From: a virus
Reading direction: 5' to 3' (one strand)
DNA length: 50,912 bases
Virus record (IMG/VR): IMGVR_UViG_3300042923_000119
Span: 1 to 50,912 of that record
Part shown: in pieces, positions 38,272 through 47,742 of the stretch
Numbering within the stretch: position 1 is the stretch's first letter
How the letters are laid out: each line of letters opens with the position of its first letter
Notes under the pieces: generated by a model
What the model was told of the DNA's origin: nothing
Databases searched by the model: none
Seen by the model: only the letters and a program-made list of their open reading frames with translations
Translations under genes and position numbers: made by a program

Positions 38272-39759
38272 TTGTCTACTTTAAGTTTAAATGAAATCGT
38301 CAAAGTAACGATTAACTTATCTCCATTATCAGCTGTTCGAAACGCTTTTAATCTTGGATTAATTATCGGAACATCAACAGTTATTCCAGCTTTAGAAAGA
38401 GTACGAAAATACACAAGTACAACAGATATGATATCAGATGGTTTTTCATTATCAAGCCCTGAATATATCGCAGCAAGCATATTTTTATCACAAAGTTTAG
38501 TACCAACTTATGTATATATAGGTCGTCAAGATTTAACAGCGACTGAAACACCATTACAAGCAGTAGAAGCATGCAGATTAGCAAATTCTGATTGGTACAC
38601 AGTAACATTTGCTAATGTAATTCCAAAAGCAGATATTTTAGCAGTCGCTGGATATCTTGAACCAGCAACACCAGCAAGCGCATATTTTTACACAACTCAT
38701 GATACTGATGCACTTAGCGGAGCGGCTGGCAATGTGTTTACTTCATTAAAAGCTCTTAGCTATAAACGTTCTATTGGACAATATTCTACATACGCAAATA
38801 CTACAGCGGGTTTTGAAACTGGTGCAATTAATGCAGCTATTGATATTCACAGCGGTACAGCTTCAACGTTTAAAATTGCGGTTGATGGTGATGCAACTCC
38901 AAAATCAATCGTATTAACATTAGCAAATTGTACAAGTGGTGTAAATATTGCTACAGAAATGCAATATCAAATTCGTAGTATTGGTGGGGCATACGCAAAC
39001 GTTAGCGTAGTGTTTAACCCAACTACAGTAAACTATATTATTACATCTGGAACGACTGGATCATTATCGACTGTGGTTGTTACGGCAGGAGCTACTAACG
39101 ATGTATCTACAACACTTAAAATTGGTGTAGCAAATGGAGCAACTGATACAACAGGGACTACAACTTATGTACCTTCCGTTGTCGCTATCATGGGTTATGC
39201 GATGGGCGCAAACGATGGTACTGCAAACAGTACATATACATTAGCATACAAACAAGAAGTTGGAGTAACTACCGAAAATCTTACAACTACGCAAGTATCT
39301 ACAATTAAAGGTAATAACGGTAATGTATATATAAATCGTGGTAGTCAATATAACTTATTCGAACAGGGTCATATGGCAAATGGCACTAGTTTTGACGAAT
39401 TAATTAATTTAGATAAATTACAAAACGATATCCAACTTACTGTTATGGATCTATTGTATCAAAACCGCAAGATTGCACAAACAGATGCAGGTGTAAACCA
39501 AATCGTACATGCATTAAATGTTGTATGTGAAAGCAATGTGACGATTGGATTTATTGCACCGGGTATTTGGAATGCAGCAGCAGTCAAAAATTTAGCAACA
39601 GGTGATACTTTGCCAAAAGGCTATTTAATTCAAGCTGACACGGTAGCTAGTCAATCGCAAGCCGATAGAGATGCAAGAAAATCACCAAACATTTATATTG
39701 CTGTAAAACTTGCGGGTGCTATAGAGTATGTGCTTATTACGGTAGATGTAAATCGTTAA
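38272..39759 (+). CDS. Tail sheath protein (DUF3383 family)
   Basis: A 495-residue protein. LSLNEIVKVTINLSPLSAVR and FNLGLIIGTSTVI open the DUF3383 sheath domain, and DLLYQNRKIAQTDAGVNQIV with GYLIQADTVASQSQADRDAR is the conserved C-terminal polymerisation region. Residues about 193-296 are an inserted Thr/Ser/Val-rich Ig- or flagellin-IN-like domain. The sheath makes this a contractile (myovirus) tail. TTG start behind AGAGGTGATACC. Confidence 0.9.
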   Translation: MSTLSLNEIVKVTINLSPLSAVRNAFNLGLIIGTSTVIPALERVRKYTSTTDMISDGFSLSSPEYIAASIFLSQSLVPTYVYIGRQDLTATETPLQAVEACRLANSDWYTVTFANVIPKADILAVAGYLEPATPASAYFYTTHDTDALSGAAGNVFTSLKALSYKRSIGQYSTYANTTAGFETGAINAAIDIHSGTASTFKIAVDGDATPKSIVLTLANCTSGVNIATEMQYQIRSIGGAYANVSVVFNPTTVNYIITSGTTGSLSTVVVTAGATNDVSTTLKIGVANGATDTTGTTTYVPSVVAIMGYAMGANDGTANSTYTLAYKQEVGVTTENLTTTQVSTIKGNNGNVYINRGSQYNLFEQGHMANGTSFDELINLDKLQNDIQLTVMDLLYQNRKIAQTDAGVNQIVHALNVVCESNVTIGFIAPGIWNAAAVKNLATGDTLPKGYLIQADTVASQSQADRDARKSPNIYIAVKLAGAIEYVLITVDVNR

Positions 39760-39786
39760 TTAAAAATTTTATAATTATTGCAAAGT

Positions 39787-39813
39787 AAAGACGTTAAAAT
39801 ACGTTCTTTTTTT
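39787..39813 (+). terminator. Intrinsic terminator after the sheath gene
   Basis: AAAGACGT (39787-39794) pairs with ACGTTCTTT (39801-39809, one bulged T) around TAAAAT, then TTTT. An outer TTATTGCA/TGCAATAA pairing adds stability. Confidence 0.8.
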
Positions 39814-39839
39814 ATGCAATAAATTAAGGAGGTAAATAA

Positions 39840-40277
39840 ATGGCAAACTCTACTTATTCGTTTAGCGATATTATAGGAACAATGTCTAACCCATCGATAG
39901 GATCATATACGTTCACTGGTCAAGGTATTGGTGAAATGTCAATTACTTATGCAGCAGAACGTACCGTACATGATGTGGCAGCCGATGGGTCAGTTATGGC
40001 TTCAAAAATAGCTAATAACACAGGTACATGTACAATCCAAGTACAACAAACATCTGATTTACAGAAATATTTGATTGATTGGTTTAATTATTTAATATCA
40101 GCTAGTACTGCTGAATGGGTAAATACATCAATTACGATTCGCTCATTAACGATGAATCGAACTCATATTTTAACAGGTGTTTCCCCTCAAAAAATTGGCG
40201 ATCAACCATACCAGGCGCAAGGACAAAGATGCACATGGGTGCTTATGGCATGCTCAGTTGATACGTTATCATCATAA
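39840..40277 (+). CDS. Tail tube protein (DUF3277 family)
   Basis: A 145-residue protein with YSFSDIIGTMSNPSIGSYTF, ERTVHDVAADGSVMASKIAN and TGTCTIQVQQTSDLQKYLID, the DUF3277 tube signature. It follows the sheath as in other contractile phages. SD AAGGAGG upstream. A paralogue lies at 40929. Confidence 0.87.
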   Translation: MANSTYSFSDIIGTMSNPSIGSYTFTGQGIGEMSITYAAERTVHDVAADGSVMASKIANNTGTCTIQVQQTSDLQKYLIDWFNYLISASTAEWVNTSITIRSLTMNRTHILTGVSPQKIGDQPYQAQGQRCTWVLMACSVDTLSS

Positions 40278-40280
40278 TTT

Positions 40281-40307
40281 AAAGGTGGCTTATGCTGCCT
40301 TTATTTT
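40281..40307 (+). terminator. Intrinsic terminator after the tube gene
   Basis: AAAGGTGGC (40281-40289) pairs with GCTGCCTTT (40294-40302) around TTAT (9 bp with G-T), followed by ATTTT. Confidence 0.8.
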
Positions 40308-40326
40308 AATATAAGGAGAATACAAA

Positions 40327-40788
40327 ATGATTCGTGAAGAATGTAAAGAATTAACACTTTCTGATAGAAAATTTTTAATTGAAAAATTTGACGCAATGAC
40401 AGCTCTATATATAGCTTATCAAATTATGAGTCAAATGCTACCGGGTGGGCTTGATAAACAAGTTTCTGGGATGTTACCAAGTGGCACGCAGGACAGTAGA
40501 AAAATGATGACAGAAGAAGAATTTAAATCATTAATGAAAAAATGTCTTAGTGTTTGCTATGAAGATTTACCAGCAGGGCCAGCGCAAGTAATTCGTGCTA
40601 ATGGTGGCTGGGGTGTTATGAATATTGAAAAAAATCTAAGCATTGTTTTACCTTTAGTAATTAATGCAATTATGTTTAATGTACAAGGTTTTTTCGAAGG
40701 AGGGGCATTGACGGAATTGAAAACGAGCCTTGCGGATATCAACCTGCCCGGTGTGTCAATGTCAACGAATTCCTCTACGCCCCTGTAA
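40327..40788 (+). CDS. Tail assembly chaperone, short form (gpG-like)
   Basis: A 153-residue protein (REECKELTLSDRKFLIEKFD, GPAQVIRANGGWGVMNIEKN) between tube and tape-measure genes, the usual place of the chaperone. The slippery heptamer T TTT TTC lies at codons 121-123. The short form ends TNSSTPL at TAA 40786-40788. SD AAGGAG upstream. Confidence 0.78.
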   Translation: MIREECKELTLSDRKFLIEKFDAMTALYIAYQIMSQMLPGGLDKQVSGMLPSGTQDSRKMMTEEEFKSLMKKCLSVCYEDLPAGPAQVIRANGGWGVMNIEKNLSIVLPLVINAIMFNVQGFFEGGALTELKTSLADINLPGVSMSTNSSTPL

Positions 40789-40925
40789 TGTCTAAGGATT
40801 GGTCACAGCACGAAGTCTGGGATAGAACATATAGCTTAGATGATTTGTTAGATTGGCATGAAATGGCGACAGTTAAAGCGGAAAATCAAAAACGCTTTAA
40901 TGCAAGTCAGCAACAGGGGGTGTAA
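40695..40925 (+). CDS. Tail assembly chaperone, frameshift extension (gpGT-like)
   Basis: The -1 frame is open from 40665 to 40922 and reads ENEPCGYQPARCVNVNEFLY, then APVMSKDWSQHEVWDRTYSL and DDLLDWHEMA. A -1 slip on T TTT TTC (40689-40695) joins it to the short form to give about 199 residues. The segment also contains ATG 40788, which could start a 45-residue product, but the protein-like sequence before it favours frameshifting. Confidence 0.72.
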   Translation, partial: RRRGIDGIENEPCGYQPARCVNVNEFLYAPVMSKDWSQHEVWDRTYSLDDLLDWHEMATVKAENQKRFNASQQQGV

Positions 40926-40928
40926 TAA

Positions 40929-41486
40929 TTGAGTTTTACCTCCATCTTAGGTGGACTATATTCCACTTTAAAAACAGCTGGATTGATTGGTAATAATCCA
41001 ACCGTATATAGTTTTTCTAATATAACAGCTTCAATTTCACATCCGAGCACTGGTGCAATATCTACTAATAATAATGGTATAGGTTCTCTTGGCATATCAA
41101 TGCTTACTGAACGAACTACACACGATATATCAGCAGATGGCGGTATATTTATTTTAAAAGTAGATGGAAACAACGGAATAGTTAATCTGCAAGTACAGCA
41201 AACATCTGAATTACATAGATGGCTGTTACAACTTGCAGGTTTTTTAATGACACCAACTATTGATCATAGTACTTGGGCTGAAATTAATATGTCAATTCAA
41301 GATAATAATATGACTACTTTATACAACTGCACTGGTGGTAGTTTATTAAAAATACCTGATTTAACATTTTCGGCACAAGGGCAATCCGTAACATGGATTA
41401 TTTATTTTGCTGATATTACCCTAACAACAACATCTGCATCAACAGATTTATCAAATATCCAAGGAGTTATACGCTCTATCTTATAG
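40929..41486 (+). CDS. Second DUF3277 tube-like protein
   Basis: A 185-residue protein. After an extra N-terminus (MSFTSILGGLYSTLKTAGLI), it reads YSFSNITASISHPSTGAIST, ERTTHDISADGGIFILKVDG and NLQVQQTSELHRWLLQLAGF, clearly homologous to the tube protein at 39840. It lies next to the tape measure, so a tube-initiator role is plausible. TTG start behind AGGGGG. Confidence 0.8.
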   Translation: MSFTSILGGLYSTLKTAGLIGNNPTVYSFSNITASISHPSTGAISTNNNGIGSLGISMLTERTTHDISADGGIFILKVDGNNGIVNLQVQQTSELHRWLLQLAGFLMTPTIDHSTWAEINMSIQDNNMTTLYNCTGGSLLKIPDLTFSAQGQSVTWIIYFADITLTTTSASTDLSNIQGVIRSIL

Positions 41487-41500
41487 GAAGGAGGTAAATT

Positions 41501-43582
41501 ATGTTAGATGTCATAAAAAGTTATTTAGTATCATTAGGATTTTCGGTTAATGACGCTGAATTTAATAAAGCTACTCAATCAATGAATGATTTAAATAAAA
41601 CTATAACATCCGTAACGGCAGGAATGGCGAAACAATTTGCAGTTGCAGGAACGGAAGTTGTTGGAGTTTTAGCAACAATAACAGGAGCTACAGGAGCACT
41701 CATAAAAGAGACTGCTGAACTTGATATGCAGTATCAGAAATTTGCACTTCGCATGTGGATGGCGAAAGACTCTGCTAAAGATTTACAAGTTACATTAAAG
41801 GCTATGGGTGAATCTGTAGAAGACGTTGCATGGATCCCAGAACTTAGACAACAGTATTTCCAACTGATAAATCAGGGAAATGAAATGAAAACCCCTGGTG
41901 ATGCCGGAGAACAGCTTAAATATATTAGAAGTATATTGTTTGAGTTTACGCGACTAAAATTAGAAGTTAGTTATGCAGCCGAATGGATTAGTTATTATTT
42001 AATTAAATATTTGTCAGGGCCACTTGCTAAAATAAAAGAATCTATGCAAGGACTCAATGGTTGGATTGTGCAAAAAATGCCAGAATGGACAAATAAAGTC
42101 GCAAAAGTATTATCAATGATTGTCACTTTATTTATTAACGTCGGAAGATTTATTTACGATGCATTTATGAGCGTAGAAAGGTTCTTTATGGCATTCCCAA
42201 AAGGGTTACGACTTGCATTAGGAGCAATTGCAGCATTAACACTAGCATTTAAAATGAATCCAATATTATTAGCTTTAACAACAGCTATATTGCTGATTGA
42301 CGATTTTTATGCCTATCTTGATGGTCGCAAAAGTTTAAAAATGTTACAACCAGTTTGGGCTAAAATTATAGAATGGTCAAAAGATTTTAATAAATTAATT
42401 ATTGATAATAAAGAAAATTTAAGTGATTTATGGAATGAATTTTTAAAATCAGCAACTTATAAAAATATGATTGATGCGCTTAAGAATTCATTTGAAGCTT
42501 TAAAAGAAGGATTATTAGCACTAAAAGAAATTTTTGACGAATTTATGATTGATTTAGGGAAAAGCATAGAGAAAAAAGGCTTAATACCTGAATTTAAAAT
42601 GTTTATGCAAACAACATCTCAAGCCGTTGATGATGTTGCTGAATCAATAAAAAAATTAATGATACAATTACATCTTTTATCGAACGATACTCAAACTAAA
42701 AGTTTTATGCAATGGTTTTCAGATGAGATTGCTAAAATAGCTAAAAATACAATGATTTTAGGCGAAGTTTTAAGTCATGTATTTTCTGCCGTAGCGAAAG
42801 CTGCCGTTGGCGATGTTAAAGGCGCAACTAAAGAAATGACTCAAGCAATGGTAGGAGTAGTTAGATACACTGGTGAAAATAAAGATTCTATGTTTTTGAT
42901 TAATACCGATAATGGCGGAATAACAAACGATGCTGCCGGGCGTGATTTACTTCGAAGAAAAATTGCTCAACAAGAATCGCATGGTGATCCACAAGCATTA
43001 AGTTATGATGAAGCTCATTTCGGCAAATATCAATTTGGACAAAGTACATGGGATAGTGCCGCTAGTGATGCTAATAGACCAGACTTAGTGGGAATTGACC
43101 CAAGAAACGTAAGTGAATCCGATCAAGATTTAGTTGCTCAAACATATATAAATGAATTAATGGATAAGTTTGGCGGTGATGCTGCACGAGTTGCAGGATC
43201 TTGGTATGCCGGTGAAGGTTCTGGGGAATGGTCAGAAGCAGCTAGAAATAGAAAGCAAGTAAGTGACAATGGTTTAGTCGGTCCTAGTGTAAATGAATAT
43301 GCAATGGGCGTTCTTAAACAGCAACCAACTATGATGTCATATACAGGCATGGCACAAAATGGCATGAGCACTCTAGCTGGTTCATATGCCCAACCAATGC
43401 AAAATATATATAATACTTCTGCTGGCGAAGGTAATGTAATAATTGAAAGCATTAACTTATCATTTGGCGGAACAAATGCTACAGTCGCAGAAATTCAACA
43501 GGCAACAATTGCAGGTGTCCAACAAGCAACTGGTAAACAAGTAGCACGTCAAACACGTGACATGCAAGGGGTGTTTGCATGA
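41501..43582 (+). CDS. Tape-measure protein with a lysozyme-like domain
   Basis: A 693-residue protein. The helical N-terminal part starts SYLVSLGFSVNDAEFNKATQ, and hydrophobic segments lie at about 205-275 (GLRLALGAIAALTLAFKMNP). Near 482-600 is a transglycosylase/lysozyme-like domain (RRKIAQQESHGDPQALSYDE, then GKYQFGQSTWDSAA) with a candidate catalytic Glu in QQESHG. It sets tail length and probably opens peptidoglycan during DNA entry. SD GGAGG upstream. Confidence 0.87.
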   Translation: MLDVIKSYLVSLGFSVNDAEFNKATQSMNDLNKTITSVTAGMAKQFAVAGTEVVGVLATITGATGALIKETAELDMQYQKFALRMWMAKDSAKDLQVTLKAMGESVEDVAWIPELRQQYFQLINQGNEMKTPGDAGEQLKYIRSILFEFTRLKLEVSYAAEWISYYLIKYLSGPLAKIKESMQGLNGWIVQKMPEWTNKVAKVLSMIVTLFINVGRFIYDAFMSVERFFMAFPKGLRLALGAIAALTLAFKMNPILLALTTAILLIDDFYAYLDGRKSLKMLQPVWAKIIEWSKDFNKLIIDNKENLSDLWNEFLKSATYKNMIDALKNSFEALKEGLLALKEIFDEFMIDLGKSIEKKGLIPEFKMFMQTTSQAVDDVAESIKKLMIQLHLLSNDTQTKSFMQWFSDEIAKIAKNTMILGEVLSHVFSAVAKAAVGDVKGATKEMTQAMVGVVRYTGENKDSMFLINTDNGGITNDAAGRDLLRRKIAQQESHGDPQALSYDEAHFGKYQFGQSTWDSAASDANRPDLVGIDPRNVSESDQDLVAQTYINELMDKFGGDAARVAGSWYAGEGSGEWSEAARNRKQVSDNGLVGPSVNEYAMGVLKQQPTMMSYTGMAQNGMSTLAGSYAQPMQNIYNTSAGEGNVIIESINLSFGGTNATVAEIQQATIAGVQQATGKQVARQTRDMQGVFA

Positions 43583-44241
43583 ATTTAGCTAATGTATGGA
43601 CGTTATACAATAACATTCGCAGTATTACATCATCTACTAGTCTAGTTGCAGGCGCAACACAACCTTGGACACCTACACAATGGGCGCAATTATCATCTAA
43701 AGACCTTGTCTATTTAAAAACCAACAAATCTAATATTGGCGGTTTATTTTTTGATGCGGTTTTTCACGAAGAAACAGTCAATAGTATTAAAATTACAGAT
43801 CATCCAGTCCAAAACGGTAGCAATATTGTTGACCATTCATATGTACAACCAACTACATTAACAATGGATATTGGTGTTTCTGATTCTATGGGTAGTATCC
43901 TTGATGGACAATTTGCAGGAAGTTATACTAAGTCTGTTTCAGCTTATCAGATGTTACTTGCTTTACAACAATCACGAATACCTATCGAAGTTCATACACG
44001 ATTAAATCATTATTATAATATGCTAATTGAGCAAATTACTGCACCTGATGATTATAAGACTTTGCATGGATTAAAATGCTCTGTACAGATGAAAGAAATT
44101 TTTGTAGTTGAAGTTAGTACAACAACCGTTTCAGCAAGAGCACAGACTAGTGGCGGCTCGTCAGGTGGTACAGCTCAACCAGTACAAGCAACTGGTTCTA
44201 TATTGGCAGAAGCAAGCGAAGCGGCAACGGGGAGTAATTAA
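43579..44241 (+). CDS. Dit-like baseplate/tail protein
   Basis: A 220-residue protein. GGLFFDAVFHEETVNSIKIT, DHPVQNGSNIVDHSYVQPTT and LTMDIGVSDSM follow the Dit-like N-terminal pattern of contractile tails. A low-complexity Gly/Ser/Ala tail follows. ATGA overlap with the tape-measure gene. Confidence 0.78.
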   Translation: MNLANVWTLYNNIRSITSSTSLVAGATQPWTPTQWAQLSSKDLVYLKTNKSNIGGLFFDAVFHEETVNSIKITDHPVQNGSNIVDHSYVQPTTLTMDIGVSDSMGSILDGQFAGSYTKSVSAYQMLLALQQSRIPIEVHTRLNHYYNMLIEQITAPDDYKTLHGLKCSVQMKEIFVVEVSTTTVSARAQTSGGSSGGTAQPVQATGSILAEASEAATGSN

Positions 44242-44243
44242 TT

Positions 44244-44573
44244 ATGTATCAAATTATACCATTAACAAACGATCCAAACAAAACAATACAGACAACAGTC
44301 GAAGTTAATAATGCAAATATTACATTAAAATTATTCTTTCATTATAATGAAATGGCGAATTATTGGTGTATGAGTATAACGAATTCAAACAATACATTGT
44401 TAATTGATTCATTGCCACTTGTAACTGGTGTTTATCCATCTGCAAACATTTTAGGGCAATATAGTTACCTTGGCATTGGTAGCGCATATCTGATAAAAAT
44501 AACTCAAAGCACTCTTGATTATCCAGACGATAACACTTTAGGAACTACTTTTCAATTAGTGTGGTCGTCATGA
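44244..44573 (+). CDS. Baseplate plug protein (Pam3 gp18-like)
   Basis: A 109-residue beta protein (YQIIPLTNDPNKTIQTTVEV, MANYWCMSITNSNNTLLIDS, LPLVTGVYPSANILGQYSYL). This matches the small plug proteins between Dit-like and hub genes in simple contractile phages. Confidence 0.75.
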   Translation: MYQIIPLTNDPNKTIQTTVEVNNANITLKLFFHYNEMANYWCMSITNSNNTLLIDSLPLVTGVYPSANILGQYSYLGIGSAYLIKITQSTLDYPDDNTLGTTFQLVWSS

Positions 44574-45505
44574 GCAATTTTCTATATGGACGTAAATATC
44601 AAATATTAGTTGCTAAATCAGATGGTACTGCTTTAGATGTTTCCAATTTAAGATGCACATTTAGAATTGAAAAAACATATCATTCAGTTGCAAATTATTC
44701 CGAAATAACTATTTATAATCTATCAGCAGAAACCGAAGGAACAATTATCAATGAATACAATCGTGTAATCGTAAATGCAGGATATCGAGGTACTGATGCA
44801 AATGATAATCCAAAACAATATGGGAAAATATTTGATGGAAATATAATTCAAGTTCTAAGAGATAAGGACGATAATAATGTTGATTACAGATTAACGTTAC
44901 ATTGTGGTGATGGCGATAATTTTCTTAATAGCAATTTTATAAAAATGACAATGAATGCAGGAGCTACACATAGACAAGCAATTGAAAACATTGCAACTGT
45001 AGCAACTGTACCAACTAATATTGCTAAAATTACACCGGATTTAAATCCTATATCTCTTCCACGTGGCAAGGTATTTTTTGGAGCACCTAAGAAATATTTA
45101 CGTGAAATAGCATCTGATAACAACGCAAGTTTCTGGGTTGATAATGGTGAAATTCACGTTGAAAAAACTACAGATACAGCAGGTGAAGCTGTTGTAGTTA
45201 CTCCAACAACAGGCCTAATTGGCACTCCTCAAATGGTGCAAGATGGTATAACAATTAAGATGTTGTTAAATGCAAATATAGGCTTAATGAGTATGATTAA
45301 ACTTGATAATTCAAATATTCGTCAAATGAAACAACAGATAGGTCAAGTGCCTGTTATGTTAGATCAAGACGGACAATATCAAGCCTATAAAATCGTGCAT
45401 GAAGGTGATACTAGAGGTCAAAACTGGTACACAGAAATAACAGGTGTTTCAAGATATGGGAAAATACCAATTATGCTTGCGGCAGGTAATCAAAATGCAC
45501 ATTAA
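44570..45505 (+). CDS. Baseplate hub protein
   Basis: A 311-residue protein with SNFLYGRKYQILVAKSDGTA, NYSEITIYNLSAETEGTI, YRLTLHCGDGDNFLNSNFIK and a late-protein TPTTGLIGTPQMVQDGITIK region, a gp27/gpD-type hub pattern. ATG 44570 overlaps the plug stop; the longer frame from 44561 is less likely. Confidence 0.75.
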   Translation: MSNFLYGRKYQILVAKSDGTALDVSNLRCTFRIEKTYHSVANYSEITIYNLSAETEGTIINEYNRVIVNAGYRGTDANDNPKQYGKIFDGNIIQVLRDKDDNNVDYRLTLHCGDGDNFLNSNFIKMTMNAGATHRQAIENIATVATVPTNIAKITPDLNPISLPRGKVFFGAPKKYLREIASDNNASFWVDNGEIHVEKTTDTAGEAVVVTPTTGLIGTPQMVQDGITIKMLLNANIGLMSMIKLDNSNIRQMKQQIGQVPVMLDQDGQYQAYKIVHEGDTRGQNWYTEITGVSRYGKIPIMLAAGNQNAH

Positions 45506-45517
45506 GAAGGTGTTTGA

Positions 45518-46120
45518 ATGCTAACAATAGCACAGCGATTAGAGAATGAAAATGAAATGCAACGGCTATCTATTGAGGATTATTTAAAAAATCTTCGTGT
45601 TGCATGTCCTGGAATTATACAAAGTTATGATGAATCAGCGCAAACAGTTACAGTGTTACCAGCAATTAAAGATAAAATAAAAATCAATGGCAATGTTTCA
45701 GACGAAGCATTGCCGTTATTAGTTGATGTACCTGTTTACTTTCCTTCTGGTGGTGGTTATTCGTTAACATTTCCGATTGTTGCAGGTGATGAATGCTTGG
45801 TAGTATTTGCTGATTCGTGCATTGATGCATGGTGGCAATCCAGCGGTGTTCAAAACCAACTTGATAAGAGAAGACATGACTTGTCAGATGGATTTGCATT
45901 TGTAGGCTTTAAAAGTAAACCTAACGCAGTACCAGCAGGGGCAGGAACAACTTTACAAGGATCATCTGGAAGTATAAATTTCAACGGTGGAACAATCACA
46001 ATAACGGATGCAAATGTAATTATAAATTCAAGTAATGTAACAATAGCTGGTAAAGATTTTTTGTCACATACACATGGTGGAGTACAGCCGGGCGGCGGTA
46101 ATACTGGTGGCGTATCATGA
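45518..46120 (+). CDS. Baseplate spike (Gp138/gpV-like)
   Basis: A 200-residue protein with an N-terminal OB-fold part (YLKNLRVACPGIIQSYDESA, TVLPAIKDKIKING, VDVPVYFPSGGGYSLTFPIV). A beta-helical repeat region follows, ending in SHTHGGVQPGGGNTGG, whose histidines can bind a metal at the tip. SD AAGGTGTTTG upstream. Confidence 0.83.
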   Translation: MLTIAQRLENENEMQRLSIEDYLKNLRVACPGIIQSYDESAQTVTVLPAIKDKIKINGNVSDEALPLLVDVPVYFPSGGGYSLTFPIVAGDECLVVFADSCIDAWWQSSGVQNQLDKRRHDLSDGFAFVGFKSKPNAVPAGAGTTLQGSSGSINFNGGTITITDANVIINSSNVTIAGKDFLSHTHGGVQPGGGNTGGVS

Positions 46121-46497
46121 GTATGAAATATAGAATGCTATCACCCACAACAAATGGAGCAGGTTCAGGAGATTATAGTTTTGGTAATGGATTAAGTAAT
46201 TTTGTTACAGAAGTAAACGCAGTAGCACAAGCCGTATATACTCGTTTATATCTACTCTACGGTGAATGGTGGGAAAATGCAGAGGATGGTTTACCGTTTT
46301 GGCAAAAAATTATTGGTGTGTCTGGTAAACCACAAAATATTGCAGCAATTGATTTGATTTTTCAAACTAGAATATCAGAAACAAAAGGCGTTAAAAGCAT
46401 TGTGAATTATAGTAGTACATGGGATTCTCAAACAAGAAAATATAGTTTTACATGCACTATTGACACAGATTACGGAACTACTACATTAACAATTTAA
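46117..46497 (+). CDS. Baseplate wedge protein (gp25/gpW-like)
   Basis: A 126-residue protein: NFVTEVNAVAQAVYTRLYLL, YGEWWENAEDGLPFWQKIIG, then KGVKSIVNYSSTWDSQTRKY, the gp25/W-like wedge pattern. ATGA overlap with the spike gene; a terminator follows. Confidence 0.75.
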   Translation: MSMKYRMLSPTTNGAGSGDYSFGNGLSNFVTEVNAVAQAVYTRLYLLYGEWWENAEDGLPFWQKIIGVSGKPQNIAAIDLIFQTRISETKGVKSIVNYSSTWDSQTRKYSFTCTIDTDYGTTTLTI

Positions 46498-46512
46498 TTT
46501 ATAACATTTTTA

Positions 46513-46541
46513 AAACTGATCAATTAGATCAGTTTATTTTT
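46513..46541 (+). terminator. Intrinsic terminator
   Basis: AAACTGATC (46513-46521) pairs perfectly with GATCAGTTT (46527-46535) around AATTA, then ATTTTT. Confidence 0.87.
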
Positions 46542-46563
46542 ATGCCCTAAGGAGGTGTAAATT

Positions 46564-47742
46564 TTGTCATATACAGCACCTACAATAACATCCGCAGGAT
46601 TAACAATACCGTTATATAGTGACGTATTAGCAGATTTAATTGAACTTGCAAAATCCATTTATGGTGATGATATCTATTTAGGACAAGATAGCTTAGATTA
46701 TCAATTTATTAGTATCTTTGCGCTTAAACTAACAGATGCATATAATACAGCTCAATTAATTTATAACAACAGAAGTCCATCTACTGCAATTGGTAGCGCA
46801 CTTGATGGAATAGTAAAAATAAATGGACTAGAACGCAAATCAGCTTCATATTCAACTTGTCAAGTAACCTTAACAGGGACTTATGGGACTACTATAACAG
46901 GCGGTATAGTTGCTGACGTTGCAGGTAATTCATGGTCATTACCAACCCCAATAACAATTCCGATTGGCGGAACATTAACAGTATCGGCTACATGTCAAAC
47001 GCTCGGTGCAATTACGGCAACGATTGGGCAAATATCAACGATATCAACACCGACGCAGGGATGGACTTCTGTTACTAATTCAATTCCGGCAGTTGCAGGA
47101 CAGGCGGCAGAAGTTGACTCGCAATTACGATCAAGACAAGCAATTAGCACACAATTACCATCACAATCATTGCTAGGCGGAACAATCGCAGGAATCGCAG
47201 GTATAGCTGATGTAGTAAGATATAAAGTTTATGAAAACGATACAGATGCAACAGATTCAAATGGCATACCTTCACATTCGATATGCGTCGTAGTTGAAGG
47301 TGGAACTGACTCAGATATTGCAAGCGAAATATATTATCGTAAAAATGGCGGTTGTGGTGTGTATGGAACAACTTCTATAAATGTTGCCGATCCAACTTAT
47401 GATACTACAACAACGATAAAATTCTATCGCCCAACATATGTTCCAATATTTGCGACATTAGGCGTACATCCATTAGCAGGTTACACAACAGCAAATACAA
47501 CAGCAATTCAAACGGCAATTACAAATTATTTAAATAGTTTAGCTATTGGCGAAGAACTAACAATTTCCGCATTATGGGGTGTGGCTATGGCGACAATGCC
47601 AGATATGACTAATCCAGTATTTTCATTAAAAACAGTAGTCGCAGGTACTGCAATAGGAAGTCAGACAACATCTGATATAGTAATTGCTTTTAATGCTGTG
47701 ACGCAAGGAGTAACGGCAAATGTCGTTATTAATTTAGTATGA
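46564..47742 (+). CDS. Baseplate J-like protein
   Basis: A 392-residue protein. SDVLADLIELAKSIYGDDIY, SPSTAIGSALDGIVKINGLE, VAGQAAEVDSQLRSRQAIST and ISALWGVAMATMPDMTNPVF follow the gpJ wedge pattern. TTG start behind AAGGAGGTG. Confidence 0.9.
   Translation: MSYTAPTITSAGLTIPLYSDVLADLIELAKSIYGDDIYLGQDSLDYQFISIFALKLTDAYNTAQLIYNNRSPSTAIGSALDGIVKINGLERKSASYSTCQVTLTGTYGTTITGGIVADVAGNSWSLPTPITIPIGGTLTVSATCQTLGAITATIGQISTISTPTQGWTSVTNSIPAVAGQAAEVDSQLRSRQAISTQLPSQSLLGGTIAGIAGIADVVRYKVYENDTDATDSNGIPSHSICVVVEGGTDSDIASEIYYRKNGGCGVYGTTSINVADPTYDTTTTIKFYRPTYVPIFATLGVHPLAGYTTANTTAIQTAITNYLNSLAIGEELTISALWGVAMATMPDMTNPVFSLKTVVAGTAIGSQTTSDIVIAFNAVTQGVTANVVINLV

Noticed and set aside
40629-40635. Second slippery heptamer A AAA AAT in the chaperone gene
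   Set aside because: A -1 slip here meets TAA at 40662-40664, so it cannot give the long chaperone form.
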